A stretch of DNA of 64,000 bases, taken from contig NZ_BMLH01000003.1 of NCBI RefSeq assembly GCF_014645135.1, forward strand, positions 124,001 through 188,000, given 5' to 3'. Each line of letters starts with the position of its first letter. Position 1 is the first letter of the stretch. The notes beneath the pieces are model-generated. The model was not told the origin of the DNA. It saw only the letters and a list, made by a program, of their open reading frames with translations, and made no database searches. Positions 34,752 through 44,100 of this stretch are shown here, in pieces. The stretch is from Rheinheimera tangshanensis. Lineage in GTDB: Bacteria > Pseudomonadota > Gammaproteobacteria > Enterobacterales > Alteromonadaceae. The translations under genes were made by a program, and so were the position numbers.

Positions 34752-36329
34752 TCAACTCGCCAGATACAAAGTCAATTGCTGTCCAGGTTGTAAGTACTTA
34801 TTTGCTTTAATATTATTCCATCTGACAATATCAGCAACTTTTACTTTAAATCGTTGGGCTATGCTGGCCAACGAGTCTCCTGATTTGACTTCATACGTCA
34901 TACTTTTAGCTGCAGACGCCGATTTTTCCACGGGTTTTGTATAGTAAGTCAAGGTCTGACCGGGCTTGAGCTGTGTTTTGGCCGTGAGCTTATTCCATTT
35001 CGTCAGTTGTTCAGTGCTGACTTTGAGTTTTTGGCCTATTTCCCATAAATTATCTCCACTTTTGACCCTGTAGCTTTGAGCTCCAGAGCTCGTGGGATGA
35101 GCTGCTTTGTCTGAGCGAGCTACTTTCGTAGTCTCCGCCATCTGAGACAGACCCGGAATAATAAGTTGCTGACCTATTTTTAACTGGCTATTACTTAACT
35201 GATTCGCTTGCTGTATCGCTTTGACTGACGTTTTATGAGCTGCAGCAATTTTACTTAAACTATCGCCTGACTTGACCTTATAACGGCCTGATGCAGCCAC
35301 AGGAGCTACTTTTACTTGAGGTAAAGCGGCAAGGCGCTGCTCGATGGAGTCAGGGCTATCGATAGGTACCACCAGCTGGTAACTGGCGCTGGGCACAGTG
35401 GTACTTTTAAAGCCAGGATTCAGTCGTCTGATTTCGGCCACACTGATACCTAACAGGTCTGCTGCTTTGTTTAAATCCAGCCCCCTGTTCATAGGAATCA
35501 CTTTAGTTTGTGGCTGGTTGGCAAGTATCGGCATAGGGATAGCGTACTTTTCTGCATTTTTCAGCAGTTCCGCTAGAGCTAATAATTTGGGGATATAGCT
35601 GGTATTTTGTTTCGGCAAATGCAGAGACCAGAAATCTGTCGGTTTTCCTCTGTATTTATTACGTTCAATTGCTTTAAAAACCCGGCCTTCGCCTGCGTTA
35701 AAAGCGGCGACAGCGCTGAGCCAGTCCTGCTCTACATTGCTGTACAGATACTGCAAATAGTCCATAGCTGCGCGGCTGGATTCAATCACGTCACGGCGTC
35801 CGTCATACCATGCGTTTTGCTTCAAGCCAAAGTTACGCCCTGTGCCTGAACTAAATTGCCAAATTCCCAGTACACCAGAAAAGGAACCTGCTTTAGGATT
35901 ATAAGTACTTTCGACTATAGGCAGCAGTGCTAATTCAAGCGGCATATTGCGCCGCTCCAGCTCAGTGACTATGTGATATAAAAAAGGAGCTGCGTTATCA
36001 GAGGCTGTTTTCAGCAGCTTTTGATTGCGGATAAAAAAACGCTTTTGGCTTTCTATATCGTCATTGTACGGCACTGTTAATGTCATTTGATCAGCAATAC
36101 GTTGCCACAAATTATCGTACTGAGCTAACTTAGCGTCGGGTTGCAACGGTGAGTTATGTTTCAACAAGGCATTGGCGACTTGCTGAGCCGACGCTGCTTT
36201 ATCCTGAATAGGAGCATCTTTGCTTTCATACTGCCCGTCAGCAGAGCCTGCTGTTTTATCCTGTTGGGTTGGAACGGCACAACTGGCCAGCAGTGCAGCC
36301 GCTACCGCGACAGATAATTTTTTCAGCAT
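34752..36329 (-). CDS. mltD: Membrane-bound lytic murein transglycosylase D with three LysM domains
   Basis: A 525-residue lipoprotein: signal and lipobox MLKKLSVAVAAALLASC. A goose-type/SLT domain at about 105-220 carries the catalytic glutamate in ALLPIVESTYNPKA and the motif GVLGIWQFSSGTGRNFGL. Three LysM peptidoglycan-binding domains follow (YKVKSGDSLSKIA; YRVKSGDNLWEIG; YEVKSGDSLASIA). It cleaves glycan strands in the periplasm. As in E. coli, it is next to gloB, here 67 bp downstream of it on the same strand. Confidence 0.95.
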   Translation of the reverse strand: MLKKLSVAVAAALLASCAVPTQQDKTAGSADGQYESKDAPIQDKAASAQQVANALLKHNSPLQPDAKLAQYDNLWQRIADQMTLTVPYNDDIESQKRFFIRNQKLLKTASDNAAPFLYHIVTELERRNMPLELALLPIVESTYNPKAGSFSGVLGIWQFSSGTGRNFGLKQNAWYDGRRDVIESSRAAMDYLQYLYSNVEQDWLSAVAAFNAGEGRVFKAIERNKYRGKPTDFWSLHLPKQNTSYIPKLLALAELLKNAEKYAIPMPILANQPQTKVIPMNRGLDLNKAADLLGISVAEIRRLNPGFKSTTVPSASYQLVVPIDSPDSIEQRLAALPQVKVAPVAASGRYKVKSGDSLSKIAAAHKTSVKAIQQANQLSNSQLKIGQQLIIPGLSQMAETTKVARSDKAAHPTSSGAQSYRVKSGDNLWEIGQKLKVSTEQLTKWNKLTAKTQLKPGQTLTYYTKPVEKSASAAKSMTYEVKSGDSLASIAQRFKVKVADIVRWNNIKANKYLQPGQQLTLYLAS

Positions 36330-36396
36330 TCGCTTTTCCCAAAATAAAAAATCCGCCTTATGTTACCTGCTCAGCCTTCAAAAGCAAGGTTAGGGA

Positions 36397-37152
36397 TCAA
36401 AATCGATCTTTGGCGGATCGTAATGCAGTGAACAGATCCACGGCATTATGTTGTTGCCAGCGGTGTTGCAACCCGACATCTCCAGTCCTTAAAAAGGGAT
36501 TGATTTGTCGTTGCACAGCAAGGGGAGTAGGCAGCGTAGGTTGCTGCTTTGCTCGTTGCTGTTGACACCAATGTTGATAGCTGGCCAATGTTTGATTATC
36601 CGGATCTGCCCAAAGGGCGAACTCCAGATTGGCCAGGGTATATTCGTGTGTGGCGTAGATTAATGTTTGATCAGGCAAGGCCAGAATACGTGACAAACTT
36701 TGCCACATCTGAGTTGCTGTGCCTTCAAACAAACGACCACAACCTGCGTTAAACAACGTATCACCACAAAACAGAATGGGCGCTGAATAGTAGGCGATAT
36801 GACCCAAAGTGTGACCAGGAAGTTGCATGACCTGAAAAGTTAAATTGAAATCAGTCAGCTCAAGTTGTTCATTGTCCTCTAACCAATGGTCTGCATAAGA
36901 GATTTTGTTTTGTTCTAAAGCCGGTGCATAGACTACAGCATCCGGCCAGAGTTGTTTTAGTGCCAGGATGCCTCCAGTATGATCCGGATGATGGTGGGTG
37001 ATCAGGATCACAGCGAGCTGTAATTGATGCTGCTGTAAATGCTGTTGCACCACTGCAGCGTCACCGGGATCGACCACCAGCGCCAACTTCGCTTGGCGCA
37101 GGCACCAAATATAGTTATCCTTAAAAGCCGCTATGGCGGTGATGTCTTGCAT
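36397..37152 (-). CDS. gloB: Hydroxyacylglutathione hydrolase (glyoxalase II)
   Basis: A 251-residue metallo-beta-lactamase-fold enzyme that hydrolyses S-lactoylglutathione in methylglyoxal detoxification. The metal motif reads THHHPDHTGG; LPGHTLGHIAYY and FCGDTLFNAGCGRLFEG supply further ligands, and YATHEYTLANLEFAL and the C-terminal NPFLR bind glutathione. Length is standard. It is divergent from the methyltransferase gene with only 45 nt between starts. Confidence 0.95.
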   Translation of the reverse strand: MQDITAIAAFKDNYIWCLRQAKLALVVDPGDAAVVQQHLQQHQLQLAVILITHHHPDHTGGILALKQLWPDAVVYAPALEQNKISYADHWLEDNEQLELTDFNLTFQVMQLPGHTLGHIAYYSAPILFCGDTLFNAGCGRLFEGTATQMWQSLSRILALPDQTLIYATHEYTLANLEFALWADPDNQTLASYQHWCQQQRAKQQPTLPTPLAVQRQINPFLRTGDVGLQHRWQQHNAVDLFTALRSAKDRF

Positions 37153-37197
37153 AATGAATACCCATGGCTAACGTTCTGATAAGGTATAGTGTACCGG

Positions 37198-37938
37198 ATG
37201 AAACCTGCGTTAAGTTACCACAGTACAGTAGTTCCCAAACAGTGGCAGCAATTGCCGCAAGGGGAACTGATGGCCAAAGCCATAGAAGGGCAATTGAGCC
37301 AGTGGTGGCCGAAAATATTTGGCTACCATCTCTTGAAAGTGGGCAGTTTAAGCTGTGCCTTAGATACTTCAGCCTGCGCTATCAAACATCAAATTAACTT
37401 AACAGAACAAGCTGAACAGGCCTCAGTGGTCGCAGAGCCCGATGCATTGCCTTTTTTAGAACAGTCAATAGATGCGGTATTGTTATCGCATTGTCTGGAG
37501 TTTTACCCAGACCCACACCATATAGTGCGTGAAGCTCATCGTGTCCTGATGCCGGATGGTTATCTATTGTTAAGTGGTTATAATCCACTAAGCAGTGCCG
37601 GACTGATGAAACTCTGGCCTGGTGTGAAGCAGCAGTTGCCTTGGGCCGGGCGTTTTTTCACGCCATCCCGGGTTAAAGATTGGCTGCATTTACTTGGTTT
37701 TGAAGTGATGTATGAACAACGTTTTTTTTGGTCTAGTTTGCTTGGTAAACATAAACCAGATAGCCGTTGGCAACAGTGGTGTGAGACTTATCTGGGCTAT
37801 TTTGGCGCTTCGTATTTGCTGGTTGCCCGTAAGAGAGTATTACCTTTGACGCCAATCCGGCCTAAATGGCAACGCACTCCGGCTTTTCAAACCTCCGTCA
37901 AAGGCATCAGTGCCCGGCAGGGGCTTTACCACGATTAA
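37198..37938 (+). CDS. YafS-like class I SAM-dependent methyltransferase
   Basis: A 246-residue protein from ATG 37198 (GTG at 37189 would add three residues). The SAM domain has a degenerate first motif, then EPDALPFLEQSIDAVLLSHCLEFYPDPHHIVREAHRVLMPDGYLLLSGYNP. The same divergent pairing with gloB is found for E. coli yafS. The substrate is unknown. Its last 4 nt overlap the convergent yaiI-type gene. Confidence 0.85.
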   Translation: MKPALSYHSTVVPKQWQQLPQGELMAKAIEGQLSQWWPKIFGYHLLKVGSLSCALDTSACAIKHQINLTEQAEQASVVAEPDALPFLEQSIDAVLLSHCLEFYPDPHHIVREAHRVLMPDGYLLLSGYNPLSSAGLMKLWPGVKQQLPWAGRFFTPSRVKDWLHLLGFEVMYEQRFFWSSLLGKHKPDSRWQQWCETYLGYFGASYLLVARKRVLPLTPIRPKWQRTPAFQTSVKGISARQGLYHD

Positions 37939-38390
37939 CTGGTTTTGGTCTGCTTTTGGAGCCATTGATCCAGCTGATTGGCAAATTGTTGCTTGTCCTG
38001 TGGACCCAGAGGCGCTGGGCCGGACAGCTGAACACCACTGCTGCGTAGCTCTTCCTGCAAATTGCGCATCGTCAGCCGGTCACTAATATTATCTGGCGTC
38101 AGTAAGCGGCCTTTGCTGGTAATGCAGAGTGCGCCTTTGGCCACAACAGCTGCGGCCAGCGGAATATCATTGCTGATCAGCAAATCACCGGAACTGATAC
38201 GCTGTTCAATATAGCGGTCTGCCACATCAAAACCATGCTCTACCTGCACAGCTCTGATGTACGGGCTACGAGGAATTTGCAAGCTGTGGTTAGCCACCAG
38301 ATACAAAGGCTGCTGTTTTCGTTCAGCGGCCTTAAATAACATCTCTTTTAACACTTTGGGGCAGGAGTCTGCATCAACCCAGATTGGCAT
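37935..38390 (-). CDS. YaiI/YqxD family protein (DUF188)
   Basis: A 151-residue protein starting IWVDADSCPKVLKEMLFKAAER, with the DADSCP motif and DRYIEQRISSGDLLISNDIPLAA; these acidic residues resemble a PIN/NYN-type nuclease core. No function is proven for the family. It overlaps the GNAT gene by 17 nt. Confidence 0.9.
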   Translation of the reverse strand: MPIWVDADSCPKVLKEMLFKAAERKQQPLYLVANHSLQIPRSPYIRAVQVEHGFDVADRYIEQRISSGDLLISNDIPLAAAVVAKGALCITSKGRLLTPDNISDRLTMRNLQEELRSSGVQLSGPAPLGPQDKQQFANQLDQWLQKQTKTS

Positions 38391-38892
38391 CCTGATGATC
38401 CTTTAACAGTTGTTTTGCTGCTTTACGGCTTAACTTCATAAAAAACAACAAGGGATCGGCCACACCTGGTTGTTCAGCTTCAACAAAACCTAACTGCTGG
38501 TAACACTGCACTGCAATATGGTTTTTACGATAAACAAACAACGAAAAGTCCCGTAGTGGTTGCTGCTGTAAACCTTGTGCAATTAATCCTTTGATTAAGG
38601 TTTTGCTATGGCCCTGACCTCGGTTGTCCGGATGCACTAATAAACGGGCCAGATGGTTGCATTCAAAACGGTCGCAGAGTTGGCCAAAGGCGACACGCTG
38701 CCTGTGTTGATAAAGCCAATAACTCTGAGTTCCTGGTAAATACAATTGCTGTAAAAATTGTAAAGCGCGGATAGGAAAAGAAAAACCTTCACCGCCCCAT
38801 TGATCCAGCTCCTGTTGTGAATCAAACCAGTTATGCAGATAAGCCGATTGCTCAGGCGTTACCGGGCTTAGTTGATAAGGCGCATGTTTCAT
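38374..38892 (-). CDS. GNAT family N-acetyltransferase
   Basis: A 172-residue acetyltransferase. The acetyl-CoA-binding motif reads LARLLVHPDNRGQGHSKTLIKGL and is followed by the motif-B strand FVYRKNHIAVQCYQQLGF. The acceptor is not predictable. Both ends overlap neighbours (4 nt with the TraB-type gene, 17 nt with the yaiI-type gene). Confidence 0.85.
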   Translation of the reverse strand: MKHAPYQLSPVTPEQSAYLHNWFDSQQELDQWGGEGFSFPIRALQFLQQLYLPGTQSYWLYQHRQRVAFGQLCDRFECNHLARLLVHPDNRGQGHSKTLIKGLIAQGLQQQPLRDFSLFVYRKNHIAVQCYQQLGFVEAEQPGVADPLLFFMKLSRKAAKQLLKDHQDANLG

Positions 38893-39749
38893 AAGCTGCC
38901 TTGTACTTTTGTGATCTGATATCCCTGTTGTGCAAGCTGCTTAATCAAGCCGTCATTGCCCGCCAAATGCAAAGCGCCTACCACAACAAAGACCGGAGTC
39001 TGATAACGAGCCTGCACTAATTGTTTAACCCAGGCATTGTTTCTTTTTACAATCAAGCTTTGGTAGATGGCCGGATAACTTTTTAAATCATCCAGATACA
39101 AATGCTCAAGTTGTTGCAAATCACCACTGCGCCATGCTTTTCGCATTGCATCAAAGTCTTCGCTGCTGTCAGTTAAATCTTCCATGGTACTTTTAATCAA
39201 GGTTTCAGCACCGCTGTTATTCAGTTCGGTCAGCACGGCCAGATGCTGTTGCATAGTTTCAAGCCCCGTTACTTTTTTTCCAGCTTTTTTCGCTTCATCC
39301 TGCAAGTAGGCGTCTACTCCAGGGGCGGTTGCCCCTTGAGCCTGAAGCTGAGTGGTCGTCAGCATCACTGCGGCAAAAGCGGGTTTAAAACGCGTGATCT
39401 GCTCAAGCGGAATATTATTTTTTTTACAATAGTCGGCCAGTTGCCTGGCCAGAGGTTCTGATAGTTGTTGCAGCAGATTTTCGCCTGAAGGGTAGGAGTT
39501 TAAATCAATCATCTGCTGTATCCCCGCAGGGCTTGACAGCTGTGCCAAATCGGTTTCCAACACCAGGCTATCGCTGTTGTGTAGCGCTTTGAGGTATTCA
39601 GGCGGCAAAGGGTAATCGTCCGTACTGAGCAAATGAATGGAGCCTGCCAGATAAAAATGCTCAGGGCCTTTGCTGATTTTCCAAACTCCGTCAGCGAATA
39701 CAGCACTGCTGAGTAATACGAAAGTAAAAAAGCTAAAAATACGGAACAC
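38889..39749 (-). CDS. TraB/GumN family exported protein
   Basis: A 286-residue protein with a signal peptide (MFRIFSFFTFVLLSSAVFA) and the TraB/GumN pattern: FYLAGSIHLLSTDDYPLP, LVLETDL and the C-terminal FVVVGALHLAGNDGLIKQLAQQGYQI. The conserved GxxH pairs (GSIH and GALH) suggest a metal-dependent hydrolase of the ChaN/TIKI type; E. coli YbaP is a relative. Substrate unknown. Confidence 0.85.
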   Translation of the reverse strand: MFRIFSFFTFVLLSSAVFADGVWKISKGPEHFYLAGSIHLLSTDDYPLPPEYLKALHNSDSLVLETDLAQLSSPAGIQQMIDLNSYPSGENLLQQLSEPLARQLADYCKKNNIPLEQITRFKPAFAAVMLTTTQLQAQGATAPGVDAYLQDEAKKAGKKVTGLETMQQHLAVLTELNNSGAETLIKSTMEDLTDSSEDFDAMRKAWRSGDLQQLEHLYLDDLKSYPAIYQSLIVKRNNAWVKQLVQARYQTPVFVVVGALHLAGNDGLIKQLAQQGYQITKVQGSL

Positions 39750-39764
39750 TACTGAAACCTCTGA

Positions 39765-40193
39765 TTAGTCAAAAGAGCCTACTTTGCCGCGCAATTTTTT
39801 GCGCTCTTTATGCTGCGTTTTCTCTTTGAGTCTATCCATGCGCGCACCAAAAGTGGGTTTAGTGGCGCGTCTTTTTTTCGCTTCGAAACTGGCGGATTGC
39901 AGTAGTTGCAGTAATTTCGCTACTGCATCCTCTTTATTCATATCCTGGCTACGGTGAGCCTGAGCTTTAATGACAATGACCCCACTTTTACTGATTCGGT
40001 CATCCGGATACTGCAGCAGTTTTTGTTTAAACTCTTCCGGTAAACTGCTGCGGCCTATATCAAAACGCAGTTGCACTGCCGTCGATACTTTATTGACATG
40101 TTGGCCGCCACTGCCCTGAGCGCGGATAAAGCTGAATTCCAGCTCATCCAGATCAAGCTCAAGACCGGGTTTGACCTGAACTAAAGTTACCAC
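39765..40193 (-). CDS. arfB: Alternative ribosome-rescue factor ArfB (YaeJ)
   Basis: A 142-residue peptidyl-tRNA hydrolase of the release-factor type. The GGQ loop is in FIRAQGSGGQHVNKVSTAVQLRFD, and the tail is strongly basic (KKRRATKPTFGARMDRLKEKTQHKERKKLRGK), which in ArfB enters the empty mRNA channel of stalled ribosomes. The start is GTG at complement 40191-40193 and overlaps the DUF2058 gene by 7 nt. Confidence 0.95.
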   Translation of the reverse strand: MVTLVQVKPGLELDLDELEFSFIRAQGSGGQHVNKVSTAVQLRFDIGRSSLPEEFKQKLLQYPDDRISKSGVIVIKAQAHRSQDMNKEDAVAKLLQLLQSASFEAKKRRATKPTFGARMDRLKEKTQHKERKKLRGKVGSFD

Positions 40194-40729
40194 ATCAAAT
40201 CATCCGGGATCTGATAGGCTGCATAAGGATCGTCTTCGGCCTGAACTTCAGCGCTTTGACCTGTGTTATGCAGCACTACAATGGTCTCTGCCAAACGTTG
40301 CTGGATTTTTTCTGCCACTTTGACCGGGATCACATAATACTGATCAGACAGCTTGGCGATAGCTGCCTGACCTTTGGTCAATTCTGCATGGATACGGTTG
40401 CTGACATACAAACGTTTGACCAGACTACCATCGGTAAAATTAAAAGCGGTTTCCCCTTTGTGTGCAATGGTATTGAGTTCAACCAGTTGTTTCACCTGCG
40501 CCGCCAGTGCTTTTTTATCCTGTTCAGCTTTACGCTGACGGTTTAACTCCTGATCGCGTTGCAATTGCTGTTGTCTGGTTTGCTCGGCAAGCACTGAGGC
40601 TTCATTGACCACTGTGCCATTTTTGCCTGCTTGCACTCGTTCTTTATGCTTTTCTTTTTTTATCGCTTTTAGCTTTTTCTCGTTGCCAAGGCCTGCTTTG
40701 AGCAATTGTTCCTGCAGTGATTTACTCAT
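40187..40729 (-). CDS. DUF2058 family protein (YaiL-like)
   Basis: A 180-residue highly charged protein. The N-terminus (SLQEQLLKAGLGNEKKLKAIKKEKHKER) and a coiled-coil of about 60 residues precede a compact C-terminal part with the family motif AFNFTDGSLVKRLYVSNRIHAEL. Annotated in relatives as nucleoprotein or polynucleotide-associated enzyme without clear evidence. First gene of the minus-strand group that runs through arfB, TraB/GumN and GNAT to the yaiI-type gene. Confidence 0.85.
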   Translation of the reverse strand: MSKSLQEQLLKAGLGNEKKLKAIKKEKHKERVQAGKNGTVVNEASVLAEQTRQQQLQRDQELNRQRKAEQDKKALAAQVKQLVELNTIAHKGETAFNFTDGSLVKRLYVSNRIHAELTKGQAAIAKLSDQYYVIPVKVAEKIQQRLAETIVVLHNTGQSAEVQAEDDPYAAYQIPDDLMW

Positions 40730-40867
40730 AAAAATATCCTGTCTCTTTCATGGCGCTATTGTTTCATGATACAGCTGCGCTGCAAAGAGCTGAAGGGCAG
40801 ACTAACTGCCGATGCGAAAAATGCGTTATGATAAGGCACTTATATTGAATTTGTCCGGGACCTTATC

Positions 40868-42184
40868 TTGTTATTTCACGATCTTGCGTTAGACCCTCGT
40901 TTAGTCCGTTCTATCCAGCATCTTGGCTTTGCGAAACCAACGCCAATTCAGCAGGAGGCTGTGCCTGCCGCTATGACAGGCAAAGACTTAATGGTTTCTT
41001 CGCAAACCGGTTCAGGAAAAACTCTGGCTTACTTGCTGCCGATGATGCAACGTTTATTGCGCAGCAGACCTTTATCTAAACAAGATGCCCGGGCTTTGAT
41101 TCTGGTTCCAACCCGTGAACTGGCGCATCAGGTCTATGCCAAATTACGTTTGTTTGTCGCCAATACGCCATTAACCAGCGCTTTAATAGTCGGCGGTGAG
41201 AACTTCAATGAGCAGGAAAAAATCCTCAAACGTCAGCCGACTATCATAGTGGCAACGCCGGGTCGTTTTATTGATCACCTGCAGCACAAAACATTTTTTA
41301 TTCAGGGCCTGGAAATGCTGATTTTAGATGAAGCAGACCGGATGCTGGATCTGGGCTTTATGCCACAACTCAATGAAATCAATAAAGCTGCTGATCACCG
41401 CTTACGCCAAACTCTGATGTTCTCTGCCACTTTAGATCATGCCGAAGTGAATGAGCTGGCAATGTCCTTGTTAAAGTCGCCACACCGGGTTTCTGTCGGG
41501 GCTTCTTATCAGCAACACGAAGATATTGAGCAGCGTTGTTATTTTGCCGACCATCTGTCTCACAAAGAGGCTTTACTGGCTTATTTATTGAAGCAGGAAC
41601 AAGTAAGTCAGCTGATTATTTTTACTGCCACCAGGGAAGATACCGATCGTCTTGCAAAACTTTGTGATTCTATGGGGTACCCTGCTGTAGGTTTGAGTGG
41701 CAAACTCACTCAAAGCCAGCGCAATAGTGTGATGCAGAATTTTGCTGCGAACAAATATCAGGTGTTAGTGACCACTGATGTCGCTTCCCGCGGTTTAGAT
41801 TTATTGCAGGTCAGTCATGTGGTGAACTTTGATTTACCAAAACATGCTGAAGAGTATGTACACCGCATAGGTCGTACTGGCAGAGCCGGAGCTAAAGGGA
41901 TAGCAATTTCTTTGGTTGGGCCAAAAGACTGGGTCGCTTTTTGTGCCATAGAAAGTTTCTTACGTCGTCCTTTGCCTATGCTCAAAGTGGAGTCTTTACC
42001 GGCAAAATTTAAAGGTGTAGACCTGCATGCGCCCGCAAAAGCGGTGAAGAAAACTAAGCCCGTGGTGAAAAAAGCTAAAATAAAATCAACTGATGCAACG
42101 CAAAAAGCAAAGCCTGCAGCCAAACCTAATTTTTATCAGGCGGGTGATGATGGCATGGCACCGGTAAAGAAAAAGATCAAATAA
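40868..42184 (+). CDS. DEAD-box ATP-dependent RNA helicase
   Basis: A 438-residue helicase with all motifs: the Q motif FAKPTPIQQEAV, motif I SSQTGSGKT, Ia PTRELAHQ, Ib TPGRF, II DEAD, III SAT, then TTDVASRGLDL and HRIGRTGRAG. A lysine/alanine-rich basic tail of about 60 residues follows. The start is a TTG preceded by GGGAC; no ATG fits the family N-terminus. It resembles RhlE/SrmB-type helicases acting in rRNA maturation or mRNA decay, but the exact ortholog is not clear. Confidence 0.9.
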   Translation: MLFHDLALDPRLVRSIQHLGFAKPTPIQQEAVPAAMTGKDLMVSSQTGSGKTLAYLLPMMQRLLRSRPLSKQDARALILVPTRELAHQVYAKLRLFVANTPLTSALIVGGENFNEQEKILKRQPTIIVATPGRFIDHLQHKTFFIQGLEMLILDEADRMLDLGFMPQLNEINKAADHRLRQTLMFSATLDHAEVNELAMSLLKSPHRVSVGASYQQHEDIEQRCYFADHLSHKEALLAYLLKQEQVSQLIIFTATREDTDRLAKLCDSMGYPAVGLSGKLTQSQRNSVMQNFAANKYQVLVTTDVASRGLDLLQVSHVVNFDLPKHAEEYVHRIGRTGRAGAKGIAISLVGPKDWVAFCAIESFLRRPLPMLKVESLPAKFKGVDLHAPAKAVKKTKPVVKKAKIKSTDATQKAKPAAKPNFYQAGDDGMAPVKKKIK

Positions 42185-42473
42185 TTTACAGTAGTATGTT
42201 TTTTATTCGGAAAATAGTGCTACACTCAGGTCGTTACTTTGTAGATTTGTTCGACAGTTTTTATTGCAAGCAATTGTTTTGGCTGAAGAATTATTTAGAG
42301 TAACTGGAACGGCCAAAACCAGAAAAACTATTTTTCTGTCGGATCAGTAATAGCTATTGACCACTTTGTCGGGTTCACTGATAATGGGGTCGTAATATGT
42401 ACTAGCTCGAACACGGCCGGTAATATTTAAGTCGCCAAACAATTGGCAAATTTAGTTAAAGTAAGAGAATGTT
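42185..42473 (+). promoter_or_regulatory. Long leader region of the cold-shock gene
   Basis: These 289 bp hold no gene. A plausible -10 (TACACT, 42221-42226) would give a leader of about 240 nt, like the long structured leaders of cspA-type mRNAs that refold in the cold. The -35 is poor. AAGTAAGAGAATG supplies the Shine-Dalgarno region. Confidence 0.45.
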
Positions 42474-42686
42474 ATGTCACAATTAATTTCCGGTACCGTT
42501 AAGTGGTTCAACGAAGATAAAGGTTTTGGTTTCATCGAGCGTGAAGGCGGCAAAGACGTATTCGTACATTTCCGCGCTATCAATGGCACAGGCCGCAGAA
42601 CTTTAGTTGAAGGTCAACGCGTAACTTTCGAAGTTACTGAAGGCCAAAAAGGTCCTCAGGCTGAGAACGTAACTGTTACCGGTTAA
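42474..42686 (+). CDS. Cold-shock protein, CspA family
   Basis: A 70-residue single cold-shock domain. It contains [15 protein letters not shown] (RNP1 KGFGFI) and DVFVHF (RNP2). It binds single-stranded RNA and DNA and melts RNA structure. A long leader precedes it and a terminator follows. Which numbered csp paralog it represents, and whether it is cold-inducible, cannot be told from sequence. Confidence 0.95.
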   Translation: MSQLISGTVKWFNEDKGFGFIEREGGKDVFVHFRAINGTGRRTLVEGQRVTFEVTEGQKGPQAENVTVTG

Positions 42687-42702
42687 TAGTTTTCTGAAAA
42701 AG

Positions 42703-42727
42703 AGCCAACTTTAAGTTGGCTTTTTTT
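42703..42727 (+). terminator. Rho-independent terminator of the csp gene
   Basis: GCCAAC-TTTAA-GTTGGC followed by T7, with AAAAAG upstream extending the stem. It also faces the convergent dinB gene. Confidence 0.9.
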
Positions 42728-42812
42728 ATATCCGAAATTCAGTGATTATCTTCCGCAATCAATTGTTTTAACTAGTTAATTATAAATTTATGAGATTTTC
42801 TTTACTTGAATA

Positions 42813-43865
42813 TCAAAGCTCTAGTGACAACTGAGCCTGAGCTTCCTGCGCCTTTAATCCAACATGAATACCCACCAACCGTACTTTTTTACCCTGACCT
42901 CTGTGCCATGCTTGCTCTAATAATTGTTTTAAACTGGCCATATCTAATTCGGGTTGTTGTTTCTCAATAGTCGTTTGCTGAAAATCGGCAAATTTTAGTT
43001 TAATACCAATTTTTTGAATATAAGCACTAGCTTCACAGCGTTCAATACGACGTCGAAGTTTAGGTAACAGTTCAGATAAACTTTGTTGGCCTGCATTCAG
43101 ATCCGGTAGATCTTCAGTATAAGTGTGTTCAACAGCAACAGATTTACGCGGGTAATCGTTCTGCACATCACGGCTATCGCGGCCAAAACTACGTTCTATC
43201 AAGGTTTCAGCAAAACTTCCAAAGTGTTTAACCAGTGTATGCAAAGGCGCATTTTGGATATCAACGCATTTGTAAAAACCTAAAGTTGCCAGTCGTTCAG
43301 CAGTTTTTTTGCCAACACCAGGGATTTTATGTAAAGGCAGGAATTTTACGAAGTCGCTGACTTTTTCGGGCGGTAAGACAAATAAACCATCAGGTTTGTT
43401 TTCATCACTGGCGATTTTGGCGAGGAATTTATTCGGCGCTACACCAGCAGACGCTGTTAGGCCTGTTTCGGCAAAAATAACCCGACGAATATCTTCAGCG
43501 ATAAGTGTCGCGCTGCCTGAAAATAAACTACTGTCGCTGACATCTAAGTAGGCTTCATCTAAGGATAAAGGCTCCACTTTGTCGGTGTAGCGATGAAAAA
43601 TAGCCTGAATTTGTAGGCTGGCTGCTTTGTATTTTTCCATATTGCCAGGTAATAACAATAGGTGAGGGCAGAGCTTTAAAGCCTGACCTGTCGGCATGGC
43701 GGAGCGCACGCCATAGATCCGGGCAGGGTAGTTACAGGTACTGATTACACCCCGTTCAGTGCGACTGCCACCTATAGCTAACGGAATAGTGCGCCAGTCG
43801 GGTCTGTCCCGCATCTCTACTGCAGCGAAGAAACAGTCCATGTCGATATGAATGATTTTTTTCAT
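42813..43865 (-). CDS. dinB: DNA polymerase IV
   Basis: A 350-residue Y-family translesion polymerase. The catalytic acidic residues are in IHIDMDCFFAAVEMRD and EPLSLDEAYLDVSD, and the helix-hairpin-helix reads LHKIPGVGKKTAERLATLGF. The C-terminus is short, and the last residues (QAQLSLEL) include a QLSLEL sequence resembling the beta-clamp-binding motif. A LexA box lies in the promoter, so SOS induction is expected. Confidence 0.96.
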   Translation of the reverse strand: MKKIIHIDMDCFFAAVEMRDRPDWRTIPLAIGGSRTERGVISTCNYPARIYGVRSAMPTGQALKLCPHLLLLPGNMEKYKAASLQIQAIFHRYTDKVEPLSLDEAYLDVSDSSLFSGSATLIAEDIRRVIFAETGLTASAGVAPNKFLAKIASDENKPDGLFVLPPEKVSDFVKFLPLHKIPGVGKKTAERLATLGFYKCVDIQNAPLHTLVKHFGSFAETLIERSFGRDSRDVQNDYPRKSVAVEHTYTEDLPDLNAGQQSLSELLPKLRRRIERCEASAYIQKIGIKLKFADFQQTTIEKQQPELDMASLKQLLEQAWHRGQGKKVRLVGIHVGLKAQEAQAQLSLEL

Positions 43866-43875
43866 TTACAAAGCA

Positions 43876-43891
43876 CTGTTGGTTTATACAG
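43876..43891 (-). promoter_or_regulatory. LexA (SOS) box of dinB
   Basis: CTGT-TGGTTTAT-ACAG fits the gammaproteobacterial LexA operator CTGT-N8-ACAG exactly in both half-sites. It lies 10 nt before the dinB ATG and would block initiation. Confidence 0.8.
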
Positions 43892-44100
43892 TTGTATAAT
43901 TGACCAGTTTTGGCTTTTTGTAAAGCCAGATACTGGTTTTATTTACAGTTGATACTGTTACTCCACCGACCACCCATCTGAAACTTGGTTTTAGAAGTTT
44001 AGACGGCTACTTTATAGCTGCATCTTTGACGGATTCCATGTAGAATACAGCGCAGTTTTTTTGTAAATAGCCTGGCCCTTTTGGCCACCTGGGAGCAAGC

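Noticed and set aside
44026-44046. TTGACG and TAGAAT before glyA as a promoter
   Set aside because: The spacer is only 9 bp, far from the 16-18 bp needed.
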